Below are positions 1 through 9,146 of a stretch of 64,000 nt of DNA, piece after piece. Within the stretch, counting starts at the first letter, position 1, and the number at the start of each line of letters is the position of its first letter. Location: the NCBI RefSeq assembly GCF_003050835.1, contig NZ_QAOJ01000005.1, positions 62,001 through 126,000 of the forward strand. The letters are read 5' to 3'. Source of the DNA: Pseudomonas sp. GV071. GTDB lineage: Bacteria > Pseudomonadota > Gammaproteobacteria > Pseudomonadales > Pseudomonadaceae. The notes beneath the pieces were generated by a model. That model saw nothing but the letters and a program-made list of their open reading frames with translations, did no database searches and had not been told where the DNA came from. Made by a program: the position numbers and the translations under genes.

Positions 1-19
1 GCTGGACCTCGCTGTCTGA
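1..19 (+). CDS. hslV: 3' end of hslV (peptidase subunit of HslVU), partial
   Basis: Only the last five codons and a TGA stop (17–19) are inside the window. They read ...LDLAV and lie 14 bases before hslU. In Pseudomonas the proteasome-like peptidase HslV directly precedes its ATPase HslU and usually ends in a short acidic tail of this kind. The call rests mainly on position, since too little sequence is present for an independent match. Confidence 0.6.
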
Positions 20-33
20 GGCCCGACCATTCC

Positions 34-1374
34 ATGCCCATGACTCCCCGCGAAATCGTTCACGAACTGAGCCGCCACATCATCGGTCAGGACGAAGCTA
101 AACGTGCCGTCGCCATCGCCCTGCGCAACCGCTGGCGGCGCATGCAGCTGCCTGCCGAGCTGCGTGCCGAAGTGACGCCGAAGAACATCCTGATGATCGG
201 CCCCACCGGCGTCGGTAAAACCGAAATCGCCCGGCGCCTGGCCAAGCTGGCCAACGCCCCCTTCCTGAAAGTGGAAGCGACCAAATTCACCGAGGTCGGC
301 TATGTCGGCCGCGATGTCGAATCGATCATCCGCGACCTCGCCGATGCGGCGATCAAGATGCTCCGCGAGCAGGAGATGGTGAAAGTCCGTCACCGCGCCG
401 AAGACGCCGCCGAAGAGCGCATCCTCGACGCCCTGCTGCCACCGGCCCGTGTCGGCTTCAATGAAGACCAGACGCCGAGCAACGATTCCAACACCCGTCA
501 GCTGTTCCGCAAGCGTCTGCGTGAAGGCCAGCTGGACGACAAAGACATCGAGATTGAGGTGGCCGACACGCCCGGCGGCGTGGAAATCATGGCCCCGCCC
601 GGCATGGAGGAAATGACCAACCAGCTGCAGAACCTGTTCTCGACCATGGGCAAGGGCAAGAAGAAAGCCCGCAAGCTCAAGGTCAAGGAAGCGCTGAAAC
701 TGGTGCGCGACGAAGAAGCCGCGCGCCTGGTCAATGAAGAAGAACTCAAGGCCCAGGCCCTGGAAGCGGTCGAGCAGCACGGCATCGTGTTTATCGACGA
801 GATCGACAAAGTGGCCAAGCGCGGCAACGTCGGCGGCGCCGATGTGTCCCGTGAAGGCGTTCAGCGTGACCTGCTGCCACTGATCGAAGGTTGCACGGTG
901 AACACCAAGTTGGGCATGGTCAAAACCGACCACATCCTGTTCATTGCCTCCGGCGCCTTCCACCTGAGCAAGCCCAGCGACCTGGTGCCCGAGCTGCAAG
1001 GCCGGCTGCCGATCCGCGTCGAGCTCAAGGCGCTCACCCCGAACGATTTCGAACGCATCCTCACCGAGCCGCACGCCTCGCTTACCGAGCAATACCGCGA
1101 GCTGCTGCTGACCGAAGGGCTGAGCATCGAGTTCGCCGCCGACGGCATCAAGCGCCTGGCCGAGATCGCCTGGCAGGTTAACGAGAAGACCGAGAACATC
1201 GGTGCGCGCCGTTTGCACACCCTGCTCGAACGCCTGCTCGAAGAAGTGTCGTTCAGCGCCGGTGACCTGGCTGGCAGCCAGAATGGCCAAGCCATCCGCA
1301 TCGACGCCGACTACGTGAACAGCCACCTCGGCGAGCTGGCGCAAGACGAAGACCTGTCGCGCTATATTCTGTAA
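34..1374 (+). CDS. hslU: ATP-dependent protease ATPase subunit HslU
   Basis: HslU is the AAA+ hexameric unfoldase that feeds proteins into the HslV peptidase in the cytoplasm. The 446-residue protein has the normal family length. It shows a Walker A motif (GPTGVGKT, about residue 57), a long I-domain insertion (about 110–240), a Walker B motif (VFIDEID, about 250) and the C-terminal sensor-2 region, ending in the SRYIL tail that inserts into HslV. The start [12 protein letters not shown] fits the family N-terminus, although no strong ribosome binding site is visible, which suggests translational coupling to hslV. The gene belongs to the heat-shock regulon in relatives; I could not identify its promoter because it lies outside the window. 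Confidence 0.98.
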   Translation: MPMTPREIVHELSRHIIGQDEAKRAVAIALRNRWRRMQLPAELRAEVTPKNILMIGPTGVGKTEIARRLAKLANAPFLKVEATKFTEVGYVGRDVESIIRDLADAAIKMLREQEMVKVRHRAEDAAEERILDALLPPARVGFNEDQTPSNDSNTRQLFRKRLREGQLDDKDIEIEVADTPGGVEIMAPPGMEEMTNQLQNLFSTMGKGKKKARKLKVKEALKLVRDEEAARLVNEEELKAQALEAVEQHGIVFIDEIDKVAKRGNVGGADVSREGVQRDLLPLIEGCTVNTKLGMVKTDHILFIASGAFHLSKPSDLVPELQGRLPIRVELKALTPNDFERILTEPHASLTEQYRELLLTEGLSIEFAADGIKRLAEIAWQVNEKTENIGARRLHTLLERLLEEVSFSAGDLAGSQNGQAIRIDADYVNSHLGELAQDEDLSRYIL

Positions 1375-1407
1375 AGGTTTTATTCTTTAGGCCCAGCCGA
1401 CACCCTG

Positions 1408-1435
1408 AGCCCGGTCGCTGCAAAGCGATCGGGCT
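1408..1435 (+). terminator. hairpin after hslU, possible weak terminator
   Basis: A 12-base stem (1408–1419 with 1424–1435, one G·T wobble) closes a GCAA tetraloop and is followed by only a short run of T (ATTTT at 1441–1445). It may attenuate read-through from hslU into the DUF971 gene rather than stop it fully. Confidence 0.5.
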
Positions 1436-1461
1436 TAGCTATTTTCAGAGCGAGCAGCACC

Positions 1462-1836
1462 ATGCGTATCCCATCGGCCATCGAGCTGCACAAAGCCTCG
1501 AAAACCCTCACCCTGAAATACGGCGCAGATGAAAGCTATACGCTGCCCGCCGAGTTCCTGCGCGTGCATTCGCCTTCGGCCGAGGTGCAGGGCCACGGCA
1601 AACCGATTCTGCAATTCGGCAAACTGGGCGTCGGCTTGAGCAAGATCGAACCCGCCGGTCAGTACGCACTAAAGTTGTGCTTCGACGACGGGCATGACAG
1701 TGGATTGTTCACTTGGGACTACCTGGAGCAACTGGCGCAACGTCAGGCAGAACTCTGGGCGGATTATCTTCAGGAGCTCGCACGCGCTGGAAAGTCGCGC
1801 GATCCAGCCGAGTCCGTCGTCAAGCTGATGCTCTAG
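1462..1836 (+). CDS. DUF971 domain protein (gamma-butyrobetaine hydroxylase-like N-terminal domain)
   Basis: The 124-residue protein is a stand-alone DUF971 domain, the small fold found at the N-terminus of gamma-butyrobetaine hydroxylases and also as an independent protein. Visible features are the opening IPSAIELHKASKTL, the central AEFLRVHSPSAEVQGH and the late LFTWDYLEQLA. Its position between hslU and phaC1 is conserved in Pseudomonas. Stand-alone members have been linked to iron-sulfur or metal handling in other bacteria, but the sequence itself shows no clear catalytic site. The role here is unknown. It is probably expressed with or just downstream of hslVU. Confidence 0.9.
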   Translation: MRIPSAIELHKASKTLTLKYGADESYTLPAEFLRVHSPSAEVQGHGKPILQFGKLGVGLSKIEPAGQYALKLCFDDGHDSGLFTWDYLEQLAQRQAELWADYLQELARAGKSRDPAESVVKLML

Positions 1837-1999
1837 CTCGAACCTTCCGACAGGTTAGGGCGAACTTTCTAAACTCCCTCGGCATACTCCCCGCTGCGCT
1901 TGGCCAAGTGACTGGCCTGCTTGCGCAAACGCTGAAACTCGGGTAACCAATTACCTGGCAGGTTCCGTGCATTTGACTGTGTCAGATGCAATGAATGAA

Positions 2000-2015
2000 G
2001 CGGAGCTAGCTCCGC
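2000..2015. promoter_or_regulatory. 16-base perfect palindrome upstream of phaC1
   Basis: GCGGAGCTAGCTCCGC reads identically on both strands and lies about 93 bases before the phaC1 start, within the 271-base gap that separates the DUF971 gene from phaC1. It could be a protein binding site or form an RNA hairpin. The rest of the gap shows a TTGACT hexamer at 1974–1979 but no convincing partner −10 element. Confidence 0.4.
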
Positions 2016-2033
2016 CCCCGGTAACCCGAGCAG

Positions 2034-2040
2034 TACTAGG
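2034..2040. promoter_or_regulatory. TACTAGG motif shared by the phaC1 and phaI upstream regions (candidate PhaD site)
   Basis: TACTAGG occurs 68 bases upstream of the phaC1 start and again inside the palindrome CATACTAGGTATG upstream of phaI (9147–9159). PhaD is known to bind both promoter regions in Pseudomonas putida, so a shared motif at these two places is a reasonable candidate. The match is short and unproven. Confidence 0.3.
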
Positions 2041-2107
2041 CGCTAACGCCCTGTGTCCGCGCACAGCAGCATGCCGGTATCAGCCTCAGGACAATGGAGC
2101 GTCGTTG

Positions 2108-3790
2108 ATGAGCAACAAAAATAATGAAGACCTGCAACGCCAGGCCTCGGATAACACCCTTGGGCTCAATCCCGTTATTGGCCTTCGGGGGAAAGACATT
2201 CTCGCTTCTGCCCGCATGATTCTCGCGCAGGCCTATAAACAACCGCTGCACAGTGCCAAGCACTTAGCCCACCTGGGCATCGAATTGAAGAACGTCGTCC
2301 TCGGCAGCTCCGACCTGGAGTCCGAGGTAGGCGACAAACGTTTTGCCGACCCGGCCTGGAGCCAGAACCCTCTGTACAAGCGCTACCTGCAAAGCTACCT
2401 GGCCTGGCGCAAAGAACTGCACAGCTGGGTCGAGCACAGCAACCTGTCGGAGACCGATATCAGCCGCGGTCACTTCGTCATCAACTTGCTCACCGAAGCC
2501 ATGGCGCCGAGCAACAGCATGGCCAACCCGGCTGCGCTCAAACGCTTCTTCGAAACCGGCGGCAAGAGCCTGCTCGACGGCCTTGGCCATCTGGCCAAAG
2601 ACCTGGTGAACAACGGCGGCATGCCCAGCCAGGTGAACATGGACGCCTTCGAGGTCGGCAAGAACCTGGCCATGAGTGAAGGCTCGGTGGTGTTTCGCAA
2701 CAACCTGCTGGAGCTGATCCAGTACAAGCCGACCACCGAACAGGTGCATGAACGCCCGCTACTGGTGGTGCCGCCGCAGATCAACAAGTTCTACGTGTTC
2801 GACCTGTCGCAGGAAAAAAGCCTGGCGCGCTTCTGCCTGCGCAACGGCATTCAGACCTTTATCGTCAGTTGGCGCAACCCAACCAAGGCCCAACGCGAGT
2901 GGGGCCTGTCGACCTATATCGACGCGCTGAAAGAAGCCATCGACGTGATCCTGGCCATCACCGGCAGCAAAGACGTCAACATGCTCGGCGCCTGCTCCGG
3001 TGGCATTACCACCGCCGCCTTGCTCGGCCACTACCAAGCGATTGGCGAGAAGAAGGTCAACGCCCTGACCCTACTGGTCAGCGTCCTCGACACCAAGCTC
3101 GATACCCAGGTGGCGCTGTTCGTCAACGAACAGACCCTGGAAGCCGCCAAGCGCCGCTCCTACCAGGCCGGTGTGCTGGAGGGCAGTGACATGGCCAAGG
3201 TGTTTGCCTGGATGCGCCCCAACGATCTGATCTGGAACTACTGGGTCAACAACTACCTGCTCGGCAACGAGCCGCCGGTGTTCGACATCCTCTACTGGAA
3301 CAACGACACCACCCGCCTGCCGGCCGCCTTCCACGGCGACCTGATCGAGCTGTTCAAGACCAACCCACTGACCCGCGCCGATGCCTTGGAAGTCTGTGGC
3401 ACACCGATCGATCTGAAGAAGGTGACGGCCGATATCTTCAGCCTGGCCGGCACCAACGACCACATCACCCCGTGGGAAGCCTGCTACCGCTCGGCGCGTC
3501 TGTTCGGCGGCAAAATCGAATTCGTGCTGTCCAGCAGCGGCCATATCCAGAGCATTCTCAACCCGCCGGGCAACCCCAAGGCACGCTACATGACCAGCGA
3601 AGGTGAACTGCCGGACTGCCCGAAATCCTGGCAGGAAGACTCCACCAAGCACACCGACTCCTGGTGGCTGCACTGGCAGAAGTGGCTCGCCGAGCGTTCC
3701 GGGAAACTGAAAAAGGCCCCGGTAATTCTGGGCAACAAAAACTACCCCGCAGGCGAAGCATCGCCAGGCACCTATGTGCATGAGCGCTGA
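2108..3790 (+). CDS. phaC1: class II poly(3-hydroxyalkanoate) synthase PhaC1
   Basis: PhaC1 polymerises medium-chain (R)-3-hydroxyacyl-CoA into PHA on the granule surface. The 560-residue product has the normal class II length. It carries the modified lipase box GACSGG with the nucleophilic cysteine (about residue 296), the aspartate in GTNDHITPW and the histidine in SSSGHIQS. I chose the ATG at 2108 (MSNKNNEDLQRQASD) over an upstream in-frame start at 1967, because it matches the family N-terminus and has GGAG at 2096–2099. It heads the phaC1-Z-C2-D cluster and is 262 bases before phaZ. Confidence 0.97.
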   Translation: MSNKNNEDLQRQASDNTLGLNPVIGLRGKDILASARMILAQAYKQPLHSAKHLAHLGIELKNVVLGSSDLESEVGDKRFADPAWSQNPLYKRYLQSYLAWRKELHSWVEHSNLSETDISRGHFVINLLTEAMAPSNSMANPAALKRFFETGGKSLLDGLGHLAKDLVNNGGMPSQVNMDAFEVGKNLAMSEGSVVFRNNLLELIQYKPTTEQVHERPLLVVPPQINKFYVFDLSQEKSLARFCLRNGIQTFIVSWRNPTKAQREWGLSTYIDALKEAIDVILAITGSKDVNMLGACSGGITTAALLGHYQAIGEKKVNALTLLVSVLDTKLDTQVALFVNEQTLEAAKRRSYQAGVLEGSDMAKVFAWMRPNDLIWNYWVNNYLLGNEPPVFDILYWNNDTTRLPAAFHGDLIELFKTNPLTRADALEVCGTPIDLKKVTADIFSLAGTNDHITPWEACYRSARLFGGKIEFVLSSSGHIQSILNPPGNPKARYMTSEGELPDCPKSWQEDSTKHTDSWWLHWQKWLAERSGKLKKAPVILGNKNYPAGEASPGTYVHER

Positions 3791-3903
3791 GTAGGGCATT
3801 AGGCTGTGGCGCATGAACCCTGGGGCGCGCGCCGCAAACTGCAACCTGGACCGACGATAGTTCACCACCATCAGGCAACAGGATTCACTGCATAGACTGC
3901 CCG

Positions 3904-3952
3904 CGGCACCCGGACGTGCCGCCAGCTGTCAGCGCCCACAAGGCCCTGACAG
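3904..3952 (+). other. two tandem hairpins in the phaC1–phaZ gap
   Basis: CGGCAC/GTGCCG (3904–3909 with 3916–3921) and CTGTCAG/CTGACAG (3926–3932 with 3946–3952) form two consecutive small stems in the 261-base gap between phaC1 and phaZ. Neither is followed by a T run, so they are not standard terminators. They could stabilise or process the phaC1 transcript. No gene is visible in this gap. Confidence 0.4.
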
Positions 3953-4051
3953 TGGTCACGAAGCCAGCATGGACCGCCCGCTTCGTTATTCTGGACAGGT
4001 GCGCTGGACGGCGCCGCCAGAGCTTCATAGGGTCACCCATAGGGCTAGCGC

Positions 4052-4915
4052 ATGCCGTTACCATTTGTTTTCCGCACCATCGATCTTGATGGGCAAACCA
4101 TCCGCACGGCGGTCCGTCCAGGCAAACCGCACCTGACGCCGTTGCTGATTTTCAACGGCATCGGGGCCAACCTGGAGTTGGTCTTCCCCTTTGTTGCCGC
4201 CCTCGACCCCGACCTCGAAGTGATCGCCTTCGATGTGCCAGGAGTCGGCGGCTCGTCGACGCCCAACCAGCCCTACCGTTTTCCAGGCTTGGCCAAGCTC
4301 GCCGCGCGCATGCTCGATTACCTCGACTATGGCCAGGTCAACGCCATTGGCGTGTCCTGGGGCGGTGCCCTGGCGCAGCAGTTCGCCCATGACTACCCCG
4401 AGCGCTGTAAGAAGCTGGTACTAGCCGCTACTTCGGCCGGTGCGGTGATGGTGCCGGGCAAACCGAAAGTACTCTGGCGTATGGCCAGCCCGCGGCGTTA
4501 TGTGCAGCCTTCCTACGGCGTGAAAATCGCCCCGGATATTTATGGCGGTGCCTTCCGTCGCGATCCCAACCTGGCCATGGCCCATGCGAGCAAAGTACGT
4601 TCCTCGGGCAAACTGGGTTACTACTGGCAGTTGTTTGCCGGCATGGGTTGGACGAGCATTTTCTGGCTGCACAAAATCACCCAGCCGACCTTGGTGCTGG
4701 CCGGTGATGACGACCCATTGATCCCCCTGGTGAACATGCGTCTGCTAGCCTGGAGAATTCCCAACTCGGAACTGCACGTGATCGACGACGGTCACCTGTT
4801 CCTGATTACGCGGGCCGAAGCGGTCGCGCCAATCATCATGAAATTTTTACAAGAGGAACGCCAACGTGCAGTGATGCACCCACAGCCGACACCTTCGCCG
4901 GCTCGCGATCACTGA
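4052..4915 (+). CDS. phaZ: intracellular medium-chain-length PHA depolymerase PhaZ
   Basis: PhaZ hydrolyses stored mcl-PHA to release hydroxyacids and, with the synthases, drives continuous PHA turnover on granules. The 287-residue alpha/beta hydrolase has the lipase box GVSWGGA (nucleophilic Ser near residue 102), the acidic residue in LAGDDDPL and the histidine in DDGHLFL. An AGGGC stretch precedes the ATG by six bases. It lies between the two synthase genes, the invariant Pseudomonas arrangement, with its own 261-base upstream gap that may hold a promoter. Confidence 0.97.
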   Translation: MPLPFVFRTIDLDGQTIRTAVRPGKPHLTPLLIFNGIGANLELVFPFVAALDPDLEVIAFDVPGVGGSSTPNQPYRFPGLAKLAARMLDYLDYGQVNAIGVSWGGALAQQFAHDYPERCKKLVLAATSAGAVMVPGKPKVLWRMASPRRYVQPSYGVKIAPDIYGGAFRRDPNLAMAHASKVRSSGKLGYYWQLFAGMGWTSIFWLHKITQPTLVLAGDDDPLIPLVNMRLLAWRIPNSELHVIDDGHLFLITRAEAVAPIIMKFLQEERQRAVMHPQPTPSPARDH

Positions 4916-5110
4916 AACAACTACAACCCGGCGGTGCGCACTGATTCAGTTCGGACAGTGCCCACCCGACCCAATAGGGCGCCGGGCGAACCACCTGCTG
5001 TTCTTTGCGCGGTTGTCTGGAATGCACCTCCGGCGCGCCTTGGTACAAGCCTTGCTCTGTACCAATTTGACGTTGAGTCCCTTGCTGGTTTGACGACGGA
5101 GTGTTGCCCC

Positions 5111-6796
5111 ATGCGAGACAAATCTGTGCCCACCCCGGTGACCACCTCACCGGCCAGTAAAATGAATGCACAAAATGCGGTGATGGGTTTGCGCGGCCGC
5201 GACGTGCTCAGCACCGTGCGGACCCTGGCGATACAGGGCCTGCGTCGCCCGGTGTACAGCGCCAAGCACGCGCTAGCCCTGGGTGGCCAATTGGGCCGGG
5301 TGTTGATCGGCGACACGTTGCACAAGACCAACCCCAATGACGCCCGTTTTGCCGACCCCACCTGGCAACTCAACCCGTTCTACCGCCGCAGCCTGCAGGC
5401 CTACCTCGCCTGGCAGCAGCAGCTCAACCGCTGGATTGAAGAAAGCGACCTGCCGGCCGATGACCGCACCCGCGCGCGGTTTATAGCCACCTTGCTCGGT
5501 GATGCGCTAGCGCCCTCCAACAGCCTGCTCAACCCGCTGGCGATCAAAGAGCTGCTCAACAGCGGCGGCACCAGCATCTTCAAAGGCATGCGCCACCTCT
5601 ACGATGACCTGCTGCACAACAGTGGCATGCCGCGGCAAGTGAACAAGACCGCGTTCGAAGTCGGCCGCAACCTGGCCACCACGCCGGGTTCGGTGGTGTT
5701 TCGCAACGAGATGCTGGAGCTCATCCAGTACAAACCGATGAGCGAAAAGCAGTACGCCAAACCCTTGGTGATCGTGCCGCCGCAAATCAACAAGTTCTAT
5801 ATTTTTGACCTCAGTCCGGACAAGAGCTTCGTCCAGTACTGCCTGAAGAACGGCCTGCAGGTGTTTATGGTCAGCTGGCGCAACCCCGATGCGCGGCACC
5901 GTGAATGGGGCCTGTCGAGCTACGTGCAGGCGCTGGAAGCAGCCACCGATGTGGCGCGGGCGATCACCGGCAGCAAGGACGTCAACCTGATCGGCGCCTG
6001 CGCCGGCGGCCTGACCATCGCCGCCCTGCAAGGGCATTTGCAAGCCAAACGGCAACTGCGCAAAGTCTCCAGCGCCAGCTATCTGGTGAGCCTGCTCGAC
6101 AGCCAGATCGAAAGCCCGGCCATGCTGTTTGCCGACGAAAAAACCCTGGAAGCGGCCAAGCGCCGCTCCTACCAGAACGGCGTACTCGATGGCCGCGACA
6201 TGGCCCGCGTATTCGCCTGGATGCGCCCAAACGACCTGATCTGGAATTACTGGGTCAACAACTACCTACTGGGCAAACAACCGCCGGCGTTCGACATCCT
6301 TTACTGGAACAACGACAACACCCGCCTGCCGGCTGCCTTCCATGGCGACCTGCTGGACTTCTTCAAACACAATCCGCTGACCCGCCCCGGCGCGCTGGAA
6401 GTCTGTGGCACGCCCATCGATTTGCAGAAGGTCAACGTCGACAGTTTCAGCGTGGCCGGCATCAACGACCACATCACGCCTTGGGACGTGGTCTATCGCT
6501 CGACCCTGCTGCTGGGCGGCGAGCGGCGTTTCGTGCTGTCCAACAGCGGTCACATCCAGAGCATCCTCAACCCGCCGAGCAACCCCAAAGCCAACTTCTT
6601 CGAAAACGGCAAGCTCACCTCCGACCCACGCGCCTGGTACTACGACGCCAAACAGCACGCAGGCAGTTGGTGGCCGGTGTGGATGGAGTGGATTCAGGCG
6701 CGTTCCGGTGAGCAGCAGGAAACCCTGCTGGCCATCGGCAACCAGAACTATCCACCGATGCAGGCGGCGCCGGGAACGTACGTTCACGAGGTGTGA
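5111..6796 (+). CDS. phaC2: class II poly(3-hydroxyalkanoate) synthase PhaC2
   Basis: This is the second class II PHA synthase of the locus, 561 residues and clearly paralogous to PhaC1 along its whole length. The nucleophile box is GACAGG, and the INDHITPW aspartate and SNSGHIQS histidine are present. The ATG at 5111 (MRDKSVPTPV) is preferred over an in-frame start at 4934 because GGAG stands nine bases before it and the product then matches family length. It follows phaZ and precedes phaD by 77 bases. It probably differs from PhaC1 in substrate preference, as in other Pseudomonas; the sequence does not show this directly. Confidence 0.96.
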   Translation: MRDKSVPTPVTTSPASKMNAQNAVMGLRGRDVLSTVRTLAIQGLRRPVYSAKHALALGGQLGRVLIGDTLHKTNPNDARFADPTWQLNPFYRRSLQAYLAWQQQLNRWIEESDLPADDRTRARFIATLLGDALAPSNSLLNPLAIKELLNSGGTSIFKGMRHLYDDLLHNSGMPRQVNKTAFEVGRNLATTPGSVVFRNEMLELIQYKPMSEKQYAKPLVIVPPQINKFYIFDLSPDKSFVQYCLKNGLQVFMVSWRNPDARHREWGLSSYVQALEAATDVARAITGSKDVNLIGACAGGLTIAALQGHLQAKRQLRKVSSASYLVSLLDSQIESPAMLFADEKTLEAAKRRSYQNGVLDGRDMARVFAWMRPNDLIWNYWVNNYLLGKQPPAFDILYWNNDNTRLPAAFHGDLLDFFKHNPLTRPGALEVCGTPIDLQKVNVDSFSVAGINDHITPWDVVYRSTLLLGGERRFVLSNSGHIQSILNPPSNPKANFFENGKLTSDPRAWYYDAKQHAGSWWPVWMEWIQARSGEQQETLLAIGNQNYPPMQAAPGTYVHEV

Positions 6797-6873
6797 TGCA
6801 CAACAACACTGGCCAGGCGGCGCCTGGCCAGTTAACGTCGGCCAATGGACCGTCACACCAATAAGAAGAATGG

Positions 6874-7488
6874 ATGAAAACCCGCGACCGCATCCTTGAA
6901 TGCGCCCTGCAGTTATTCAATCAGCAGGGCGAACCCAACGTCTCCACCCTGGAAATCGCCAACGAGCTGGAAATCAGTCCGGGCAATCTCTACTACCACT
7001 TCCACGGCAAAGAGCCGCTGGTGATGGAGCTGTTCGAGCGCTTCGAAATCGACATGGCTCCGCTGCTCGACCCACCGGCCGATGCGCGCCTGAACGTCGA
7101 AGACTACTGGCTGTTCCTGCACCTGATCGTCGAGCGCCTGGCCCACTACCGCTTCCTGTTCCAGGACCTCTCCAACCTTGCCGGCCGCCTGCCGAAGCTG
7201 GCGCGCGGCATTCGCCTGTGGCTCAACTCACTGAAGCGCACCCTCGCCGCCCTGCTCGCCGGCTTGAAAGCCGAAGGTCACGTGACCAGCAACACCCAGG
7301 CCCTGGGCCTGCTGGTGGAACAGATTACCCTGACCCTGCTGTTCTCCCTCGACTACCAACGTATCCTAGGCAACCTCGGCGAGATTCGCCTGGTGGTATT
7401 CCAAGTGATGATGCTGGTCAGCCCGCACATGCAGGAAGACTCACGCGGTGCGGCGGAACTGTTGGCGCAGAAATACCTCGAGGCCTGA
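6874..7488 (+). CDS. phaD: TetR-family regulator PhaD
   Basis: PhaD is the transcriptional regulator of the pha locus, acting as an activator of the phaC1 and phaI promoters in P. putida and thought to sense an acyl-CoA. The 204-residue protein has a TetR helix-turn-helix in the first 50 residues (TLEIANELEISPGNLYYHF) and a helical ligand-binding C-terminal part. It is the last + strand gene of the cluster and runs into a strong bidirectional terminator shared with phaF on the other strand. Confidence 0.95.
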   Translation: MKTRDRILECALQLFNQQGEPNVSTLEIANELEISPGNLYYHFHGKEPLVMELFERFEIDMAPLLDPPADARLNVEDYWLFLHLIVERLAHYRFLFQDLSNLAGRLPKLARGIRLWLNSLKRTLAALLAGLKAEGHVTSNTQALGLLVEQITLTLLFSLDYQRILGNLGEIRLVVFQVMMLVSPHMQEDSRGAAELLAQKYLEA

Positions 7489-7500
7489 GTCTGAAAACAT

Positions 7501-7530
7501 AAAAAAACCCGGTCATCCGACCGGGTTTTT
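7501..7530. terminator. bidirectional terminator between phaD and phaF
   Basis: A GC-rich stem (AAAAACCCGGT at 7503–7513 with ACCGGGTTTTT at 7520–7530) is flanked by A runs on one side and T runs on the other, so it works as an intrinsic terminator in both directions. It closes both the phaC1ZC2D and the phaIF transcripts. Confidence 0.92.
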
Positions 7531-7548
7531 CATTTACCGCACACGCAC

Positions 7549-8607
7549 TCAGGAAGACGTGCTTGGCGTCACCGGCGGAACGGGCGAAGCAACCGGTGTA
7601 TTGGTCGCTGCAGCAGTTGGCGCTGGGGTCGGTGCTGGTGCTGGTGCAGCCGGTTTGGCAACAGCGGCCGCCGGCTTCGGTGCAGCAGGCTTGGCAGCGG
7701 CCGGCTTGGGTGCGGGTTTAGCGGCTGGTTTCACCGCAGGTTTGGCAGCCGGTTTAGCGGCAGCGGGTTTCGCTGCTGGCTTGGCGGCTGGCTTGGCAGC
7801 AGGTTTTGCCGCCGGTTTGGCTGCAGCTTTCACCGCAGGTTTCGCAGCAGGTTTGGCGGCGGCTTTAGCAGCAGGTTTAGCGGCTGGTTTGGCGGCGGGC
7901 TTGGCTGCAGGTTTTGCAGCGGCTTTGGCAGCCGGTTTAGCAGCAGGCTTGGCAGCGGGTTTAGCCGCGGCTTTGGCCAGTGGTTTAGCCACCGACTTGG
8001 CTGCAGCTTTGGCTGGTTTGGCAGCGGCTTTAACAGCAGCTTTGGCCGCAGGTTTTGCAGCCGGTTTGGCAGCGGCTTTCGCGGCTGGCTTGGCGGCCGG
8101 TTTTGCAGCTGGTTTGGCTGCAGCTTTCGCAGCAGGTTTAACAGCCGCTTTGGGAGCTGGTTTGGCGGCAACTGTCTTGGCACTTACGCCAGTCAGTTTT
8201 TCCAGCTGTTTGGTCAAGGTATCCACTTTGCTGTTCAGCGCTTTCACTTCATTGCGGCTCGGAACACCGAGACGCGAAATGGCACTGTTCAGACGTTTAT
8301 CAAAGGCCTCTTCGAGCTCGCCCCACTTACCGAGCGCCAGACCTTTTACTTCGTCGACTTTGTCTTTCGCCGACCGTGCAGATGTTTTAGCTGTCGATTT
8401 AACTGCGCCAACTTGTTTCTCGACTTCGGTCTTGGCCAGCTTCTCGGCTTTCTCGCCATCGGTTACCAGCGTATCGAACAGCTTGGTGCCGTCCTTGCTG
8501 ATTTTCGAATAGGCGCCCAACCCAGCCAGCCAGATTTGGCGAGAGTATTTTTCAACTTCGCCAATCCACGAGCTGCTTTGTTTTTCGACTTTCTTTTTAG
8601 CAACCAT
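7549..8607 (-). CDS. phaF: PHA granule-associated protein PhaF (phasin with histone H1-like tail)
   Basis: PhaF coats PHA granules through its N-terminal phasin domain and binds nucleoid DNA through a basic tail, which links granule segregation to the chromosome. In this 352-residue protein, residues 1–about 125 form the amphipathic phasin part (IWLAGLGAYSKISKDG), followed by a short coiled coil (LNSKVDTLTKQLEKL). From about residue 145 to 315 it consists of AAKPA-type repeats, and it ends in a Pro/Ala segment. The ATG at 8607 has AAGGAG at 8614–8619, overlapping the phaI stop, so the two genes are coupled. The repeat region is likely to vary in length between strains. Confidence 0.96.
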   Translation of the reverse strand: MVAKKKVEKQSSSWIGEVEKYSRQIWLAGLGAYSKISKDGTKLFDTLVTDGEKAEKLAKTEVEKQVGAVKSTAKTSARSAKDKVDEVKGLALGKWGELEEAFDKRLNSAISRLGVPSRNEVKALNSKVDTLTKQLEKLTGVSAKTVAAKPAPKAAVKPAAKAAAKPAAKPAAKPAAKAAAKPAAKPAAKAAVKAAAKPAKAAAKSVAKPLAKAAAKPAAKPAAKPAAKAAAKPAAKPAAKPAAKPAAKAAAKPAAKPAVKAAAKPAAKPAAKPAAKPAAKPAAAKPAAKPAVKPAAKPAPKPAAAKPAAPKPAAAVAKPAAPAPAPTPAPTAAATNTPVASPVPPVTPSTSS

Positions 8608-8617
8608 CCCGCTCTCC

Positions 8618-9064
8618 TTATTGAGTCTTAGCGACACGTGCAACCAACGCATTCAGCACGTCCAGCTTAGCAGAGAGCGCATCAACATCCTGGCGCGAAG
8701 GGATACCAAAACGATTTAGTGCTTTGGCCACCCGACGATCGAAGAGTTTCTCGATTTTGTCGAACTGCACTTCAACTTTGCTTTTGACGCTGGAGACATT
8801 GCTGCTGACAGTTTTTTTAACCGAGTCGAGCTGGCTGTTTGCCGCATCGACTTGCACTGTGACCAGCTTTTTACCTTTCTGTTCGATACCTTCGCCAGCG
8901 CTGACCAGGCCTTTTACATAGCCCAGACCTTCTTTACCGGCTTTGGCATACGCGCCCAACCCGGCCAGCCAGATTTGCCGGCTGTAGTGTTTAACATCGG
9001 TCAGCAGAGAGGCTTCGACTTCTACGGTTTTGGCGACGACTTTTTTAGCGGCAACTTTGGCCAT
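8618..9064 (-). CDS. phaI: phasin PhaI
   Basis: PhaI is the minor Pseudomonas phasin, a 148-residue granule surface protein paralogous to the N-terminal domain of PhaF (both have the segment IWLAGLGAYAK or close to it). It lacks the histone-like tail. The start MAKVAAKKVVAK at 9064 is preferred over an in-frame codon 12 bases upstream because GAGG lies just before it. Its TAA stop lies inside the phaF ribosome binding region. It is the first gene of the phaIF transcript. Confidence 0.95.
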   Translation of the reverse strand: MAKVAAKKVVAKTVEVEASLLTDVKHYSRQIWLAGLGAYAKAGKEGLGYVKGLVSAGEGIEQKGKKLVTVQVDAANSQLDSVKKTVSSNVSSVKSKVEVQFDKIEKLFDRRVAKALNRFGIPSRQDVDALSAKLDVLNALVARVAKTQ

Positions 9065-9146
9065 GGTGCACCTCACAAGAAAGGAAGGAAAAAACGCCTG
9101 CTACTTACAGGCCTGCAGCCAAACTAGCCGGGAAAATTAGAATTCA

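Noticed and set aside
1837..2107. A longer phaC1 reading frame starting at 1967
   Set aside because: The extra 47 residues do not match the family, have no ribosome binding site, and overlap the palindrome and likely promoter region.
7448..8512. Open frame opposite phaF encoding an Ala/Gly/Leu-rich protein
   Set aside because: It is the complement of the AAKPA repeat tract. The low-complexity product has no start signals and crosses the phaD/phaF terminator.
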